From Leifsonia tongyongensis (GTDB taxonomy: Bacteria; Actinomycetota; Actinomycetes; Actinomycetales; Microbacteriaceae), in assembly GCF_010686705.1 (NCBI RefSeq), contig NZ_JAAGWY010000004.1, forward strand, positions 1-64,000: DNA of 64,000 nt. The letters are read 5' to 3'. Every line of letters begins with the position of its first letter. Positions within the stretch are counted from its first letter, which is position 1. The notes under the pieces are model-generated. The model was not told the origin of the DNA and did not search any database. It saw only the letters and a program-made list of their open reading frames with translations. The translations under genes were made by a program, and so were the position numbers. Below are positions 60,842-64,000 of the stretch, piece by piece.

Positions 60842-62269
60842 ATGGCTGAACTGCACGAGCTGACCGCCCTCGAACAATGGGAGGAGCTGCAGGCCGGCTC
60901 CGTCTCCCCGGTCGAGCTCGCCACCCACTATCTCGATCGCATCGACCGGCTGAACCCTGAGCTGGGCGCCTTCGTCACCGTCACCGCGGATGCGGCGCTC
61001 GAGCGAGCTGAGAACGTGGCCTCCTCGGTACCACGCACTGCTCCGCTCTGGGGGCTCCCGTTCGCCGACAAGGACCTGTGGCTGCGCGCCGGCGTGCCCG
61101 CCGGGTTCGGTTCGCGGCTGATGGCTGGGTACGTGCCGGACCACTCCGATGAGATCGTCGAGACGCTCGACGCGGCGGGCGGCGTCAGCCTGGGCAAGAC
61201 GAACGCACCCGAGTTCGGCCTCCCCGCCTACACCGAGAGCCTCGTGGCCCCGCCCGCGCGCAATCCGTGGAGCATCGATCGGGGCGCGGGCGGGTCCAGC
61301 GGAGGTGCTGCCGTTGCCGTGTCCGCCGGGCTGCTGCCGTTCGCGCCGGGCTCCGACGGCGGCGGTTCCATCCGCATCCCCGCCGCCGCCTGCGGGCTGG
61401 TCGGCCTCAAGCCGACCCGCGGCCTCGTGCCGGCCGGCAGCGGCATCGACTCCCTCGCCGGGCTCGTCGTCGATGGACCGCTGGCGCGGACGGTGGCGGA
61501 TGCGGCCCTCCTGCTCGACGGGATGATCGCCCGGGTGCACGGCCGCATCGACCACCACTACACGCTCCGGGCACCCGACGACGATGAGGGTCCCCTGCTC
61601 GGTGCCGCCATCCGCGGGGAAGGGCGTTACCAGCTCGGCGTGATGACGACCTCCGCCTGGGACGACGCCTACGAGATCACCCTCGACCCGGCGGCGCTCG
61701 GCGCGCTCGATGAGGCTGTCCTCGCCTTCGACGCTCTCGGCCACGGGATCGAGCAGACCGCACTCGAACACGACGAGACGTACGCGCCCGCTTTCCGCAC
61801 GATCTGGCAGGCGGGGGCGGCACGCATCCCGGCGGAGGGCGACGCTCTCGACCTCCTCGAGCCGCTGACCCGCTGGCTCGTCCTGCGCGGGCGGGAGCTG
61901 TCGGCCCGCCAGCTGAGCGAAGCGCTCAGCACCCTGACCGCCTTCGAGCGTTCGCTCATCCGCCAGCTCGCCGCGTACGATGCGGTGCTGACGCCGGCCA
62001 TGGCGATGACCCCACGGCCGCTCGGCTGGTTCGACCAGGAGGACGGCGAGCGCAACTTCGCGCAGCAGGTGCAGTACACGCCGTTCACCTCGATGCTGAA
62101 CGTGAGCGGCCTTCCGGCGATCGTGCTTCCCGTGTCGCAGACAGGCGACGGGCTCCCGATGGGTGTGCAGCTGATCGGGCGGCCGGGAGGCGAGGCCACG
62201 CTGCTGTCGCTCGCCCGGCAGCTGGAGCGGCGCATCCGGTGGGATCGCCGTCACCCACCGGTCTGGTGA
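60842..62269 (+). CDS. Amidase-signature family hydrolase
   Basis: 475 residues. The amidase Ser-cisSer-Lys triad is present: Lys in GLPFADKDLW, cis-Ser in RGAGGSSGGAAVAVS and nucleophile Ser in GSDGGGSIRIPA. The C-terminal MSGLPAIVLPVS-like NVSGLPAIVLPVSQTGDGLPMGVQL is typical. It is a single gene without gatB or gatC, so it hydrolyses a small amide instead of acting in tRNA amidation. Confidence 0.88.
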   Translation: MAELHELTALEQWEELQAGSVSPVELATHYLDRIDRLNPELGAFVTVTADAALERAENVASSVPRTAPLWGLPFADKDLWLRAGVPAGFGSRLMAGYVPDHSDEIVETLDAAGGVSLGKTNAPEFGLPAYTESLVAPPARNPWSIDRGAGGSSGGAAVAVSAGLLPFAPGSDGGGSIRIPAAACGLVGLKPTRGLVPAGSGIDSLAGLVVDGPLARTVADAALLLDGMIARVHGRIDHHYTLRAPDDDEGPLLGAAIRGEGRYQLGVMTTSAWDDAYEITLDPAALGALDEAVLAFDALGHGIEQTALEHDETYAPAFRTIWQAGAARIPAEGDALDLLEPLTRWLVLRGRELSARQLSEALSTLTAFERSLIRQLAAYDAVLTPAMAMTPRPLGWFDQEDGERNFAQQVQYTPFTSMLNVSGLPAIVLPVSQTGDGLPMGVQLIGRPGGEATLLSLARQLERRIRWDRRHPPVW

Positions 62270-62301
62270 CGTCCCGGCGTCCGCCCGGTTTCAGGCTTCG
62301 G

Positions 62302-62320
62302 TTAGGTTAGGCATGCCGAT
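62302..62320 (+). promoter_or_regulatory. Partial DtxR/IdeR iron box
   Basis: TTAGGTTAGGCATGCCGAT matches the left half of the TTAGGTTAGGCTAACCTAA iron box exactly (11 bases) and agrees at 14 of 19 positions overall. It overlaps the ATG of the siderophore-interacting-protein remnant. Confidence 0.5.
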
Positions 62321-62456
62321 ACTGAGTGCGAGCGAACTCGCGCTGCTGCCTCTGTGCGCTCGTGGCCGGGTCTTCGTCGAGGTCGATAGCCCAGAGGACT
62401 TCGCCCCCGACGCGGTCTCTGCGCCCGCCGCGTTCCGCCTCCGCGCCTCGCACTGA
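62313..62456 (+). pseudogene. Siderophore-interacting protein (SIP) remnant
   Basis: 47 codons from ATG 62313 reading MPILSASELALLPLCARGRV then FVEVDSPEDF before a stop at 62454. This matches the start of the C-terminal SIP/NAD-binding domain of ViuB-like siderophore reductases, with neither the FAD domain nor the catalytic end. Together with the iron box it looks like a deletion relic. The rest of 62457-62593 holds only short GCACTGACG repeats. Confidence 0.5.
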
Positions 62457-62593
62457 CGGGCCCGCACTGACGCGCCCCGCACTGACGCGTTCAGCGCCTT
62501 CGCGTGGGCGAGCGTGCCAGTTCCCGTCGAGCGTGCCCGGCACAACTGTCGCACTTGTCTGGAACCGACGGTCTCGGCGCGCGATGCCCGCCC

Positions 62594-63451
62594 TCAGGCC
62601 ACGCCGGTGAGCTGCGCCGACAGCGCCCAGAGGTCGCGGCCGAGCTGGGCGTCCTTCGCCTGGGCCCGCACCCGCCCGTTCGCCGCGAGCCGGTCGAAGT
62701 AGGTTCCACTCGGTGCCCCCACGGGCGCATCGGCGGCGAGGGCGATCAAGGGGACCGCGCCGGCATCGGCCGGGATTCCGTAGGTGCCCCGGGTCGCCCA
62801 GTTGCCGAACCGGATGAGGGCGCTCGACTGCCCGAAACCGGTCACCACGGTTCCCGGATGGAACGAGTAGGCGTCGACGCCGGTACCGGTGAGCCGTTCT
62901 GCGAGCTCGCGGATGAAGAGGATGGTGACCAGTTTCGACGTGCCGTACGCACGCCATCCGCCGAGCCACGGCCGTTTCTCCCAGTCGAGGTCGTCCAGTC
63001 GCACATGTCCGAACAGGTTCGCCAGGCTCGCAGTCGACACGACGCGGGGGCCGTTCTCCCCGTGGCCGACGGTGTTCGCGGTCTCGATCAGCCTCGGGAG
63101 CAGCAGGTTCGTCAGCAGGAAAGGCGAGAGATGGTTGCTCTGGATCGTGCGCTCGTGCCCGTCGACGGTGAGCTCGCGACGAGAGTGCAGGCCGCCGGCG
63201 TTGTTCGCGAGCACATCGATGTGTTCGTAGCGCTCGAGAAGGGCGGCGGCCAGGCTGCGCACATCGTCGAGCCGGTCGAAATCAGCGAGGAACGCCGTGC
63301 CGCCCACCCGGTCGGCGACGGCCCTGGTCCGCTCGGGGTTGCGGCCGACGATCGCGAGGTCCGCTCCCTGCTCGGCGAGCCGGTCCGCCGCGACCGCCCC
63401 GATGCCGGAACTCGCGCCGGTGAGGACGATCGTGCGCTTGCGGGGGCTCAC
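62594..63451 (-). CDS. Short-chain dehydrogenase/reductase, retinol-dehydrogenase-like
   Basis: 285 residues. TGASSGIGAVAADRL (11-25), NNAGGLHS, the Ser of VVSTASLAN and YGTSK as catalytic Tyr/Lys. It belongs to the longer WWOX/RDH-like SDRs. Its start overlaps the stop of the HExxH gene (ATGA), so it is the last gene of a three-gene operon. Confidence 0.87.
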   Translation of the reverse strand: MSPRKRTIVLTGASSGIGAVAADRLAEQGADLAIVGRNPERTRAVADRVGGTAFLADFDRLDDVRSLAAALLERYEHIDVLANNAGGLHSRRELTVDGHERTIQSNHLSPFLLTNLLLPRLIETANTVGHGENGPRVVSTASLANLFGHVRLDDLDWEKRPWLGGWRAYGTSKLVTILFIRELAERLTGTGVDAYSFHPGTVVTGFGQSSALIRFGNWATRGTYGIPADAGAVPLIALAADAPVGAPSGTYFDRLAANGRVRAQAKDAQLGRDLWALSAQLTGVA

Positions 63452-63813
63452 AGGTAGCCGCCTTTCTCGAGGCCGGCCTCGATCTCGAACCTGTTCTTCA
63501 GCGGATTACGGCCTGCCGCCAGGTAGAGCAGCGGAAAGAGCATCCCGTACCGCTGCCACTGGCGTTTGTGGACGGCCTCGTGCTCCATCACCTCGTCGTT
63601 CACGTTCTGCGCGGTGAGGTAGCAGCCGCCGACGCACGAGCCGCCGCGGCCGAACGACCACGTGGGCAGGCCCCGGAACACGATCAGCCCGGCCCGGCGC
63701 TCGATCGGGCCGGTGCTCCAGATGAAACCCCACACCAGACCCACGGCGGTGGCATAGAGGTAGCCGAGGCGGCTGAGCGGGGAGTCGAACAGCAGGTCTT
63801 CGAGGGTCTTCAC
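63448..63813 (-). CDS. Small membrane-associated protein with HExxH motif
   Basis: 121 residues from GTG 63813. One or two hydrophobic segments, a Cys pair (GSCVGGCYLTA) and MEHEAVHKRQW, where HEAVH is a HExxH zinc-peptidase-like motif. The C-terminal NPLKNRFEIEAGLEKGGY is distinctive. No named family comes to mind. It is sandwiched by overlaps between the oxidoreductase and the SDR. Confidence 0.6.
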   Translation of the reverse strand: MKTLEDLLFDSPLSRLGYLYATAVGLVWGFIWSTGPIERRAGLIVFRGLPTWSFGRGGSCVGGCYLTAQNVNDEVMEHEAVHKRQWQRYGMLFPLLYLAAGRNPLKNRFEIEAGLEKGGYL

Positions 63814-63814
63814 A

Positions 63815-64000
63815 TCACTCCGTCGGTCGTCCGTAGGCCTCGAGCAGACGCAGCCAGACTTCGCTGAGCGTCGGGAACGACGGTACGGCGTGCCAGAGCC
63901 GCGAGAGCGGAACCTCGCCGACGACGGCGATGGTCGCGGAATGGAGGATCTCGGCGACATCCGCTCCGACGAAAGTGACGCCGAGAAGCACCTGGCGGTC
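63815..64000 (-). CDS. Pyridine nucleotide-disulfide oxidoreductase, C-terminal part
   Basis: The last 61 residues of a gene that begins outside the window: RQVLLGVTFVGADVAEILHS, then LWHAVPSFPTLSEVW, the dimerisation-domain ending of the mercuric-reductase/lipoamide-dehydrogenase-like class, with the catalytic His in the HAVPSFPT position. Overlaps the HExxH gene region by operon spacing of one base. Confidence 0.8.
   Translation of the reverse strand, partial: DRQVLLGVTFVGADVAEILHSATIAVVGEVPLSRLWHAVPSFPTLSEVWLRLLEAYGRPTE

Overview
The window is GC-rich DNA with tightly packed, often ATGA- or GTGA-overlapping genes and many GGATGCG/GCATCC words. Together with the gene content (MetX/MetY methionine route, DUF222/13E12 HNH protein, F420-type DUF385 oxidoreductase, ECF42 sigma with a YCII/DGPF partner, paired CNNM transporters) this points to an actinobacterium, most likely Microbacteriaceae (Leifsonia-like). 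That placement is an inference from style and gene content, not a database result. It looks like ordinary chromosome. No tRNA, rRNA, CRISPR array or prophage was seen.

Layout. 1-650: the end of an IS481-like element, then a SixA-type phosphatase. 650-14700: one large catabolic/transport cluster (BtpA-like TIM barrel, SIS-domain protein, PfkB kinase, Asp/Glu/hydantoin racemase, amidohydrolase, polysaccharide-deacetylase-like enzyme, complete Dpp/Opp-type ABC importer, then a GntR/FCD regulator and an MFS transporter after a terminator). It is preceded by an AT-richer promoter region carrying three GTATAC operator-like sites. 14.7-31.5 kb: small housekeeping and stress genes (DinB, TetR regulators with visible operators, methyltransferase, Imm-5-like protein, Smr protein, secreted glycosidase-like protein, globin, acyltransferase, AraC/VOC pair, DsbA-like thioredoxin, ECF42 sigma with its YCII partner). 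31.5-39.2 kb: gamma-glutamyltransferase, DyP peroxidase, a minisatellite-flanked HNH/13E12 gene, and a proline-rich leader ORF that overlaps the start of a two-gene CNNM (Mg2+/CorC-type) transporter operon. 39.2-49.4 kb: flavin oxidoreductase, HAD hydrolase, NAD(P)HX dehydratase, a GT87-like membrane protein, MFS transporter, and a two-component module containing an extra degenerate kinase-like membrane protein. 48.2-51 kb: metX and metY. 51-59.5 kb: SDR, K+ channel, DHA2 MFS, phosphoribosyltransferase, ung, GNAT, two related lipoproteins, an EXPERA-like membrane protein, SMR efflux and VOC genes. 59.5-64 kb: a decaying intergenic zone (dispersed repeats, possible structured RNA, long hairpin, ABC-ATPase pseudogene, siderophore-interacting-protein remnant), an amidase, and an overlapping SDR / HExxH protein / pyridine-nucleotide oxidoreductase operon that leaves the window.

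The two most promising places for new biology are the 1.0-14.7 kb cluster, whose enzyme set resembles a fructosamine kinase/deglycase pair joined to ureide- or heterocycle-processing enzymes but matches no pathway I can name, and the proline/acidic leader ORF in front of the CNNM operon, which looks like a Mg2+-sensing leader peptide of the MgtL kind. Functions are assigned from visible motifs and family knowledge. Substrates of the enzymes in the large cluster are not known.
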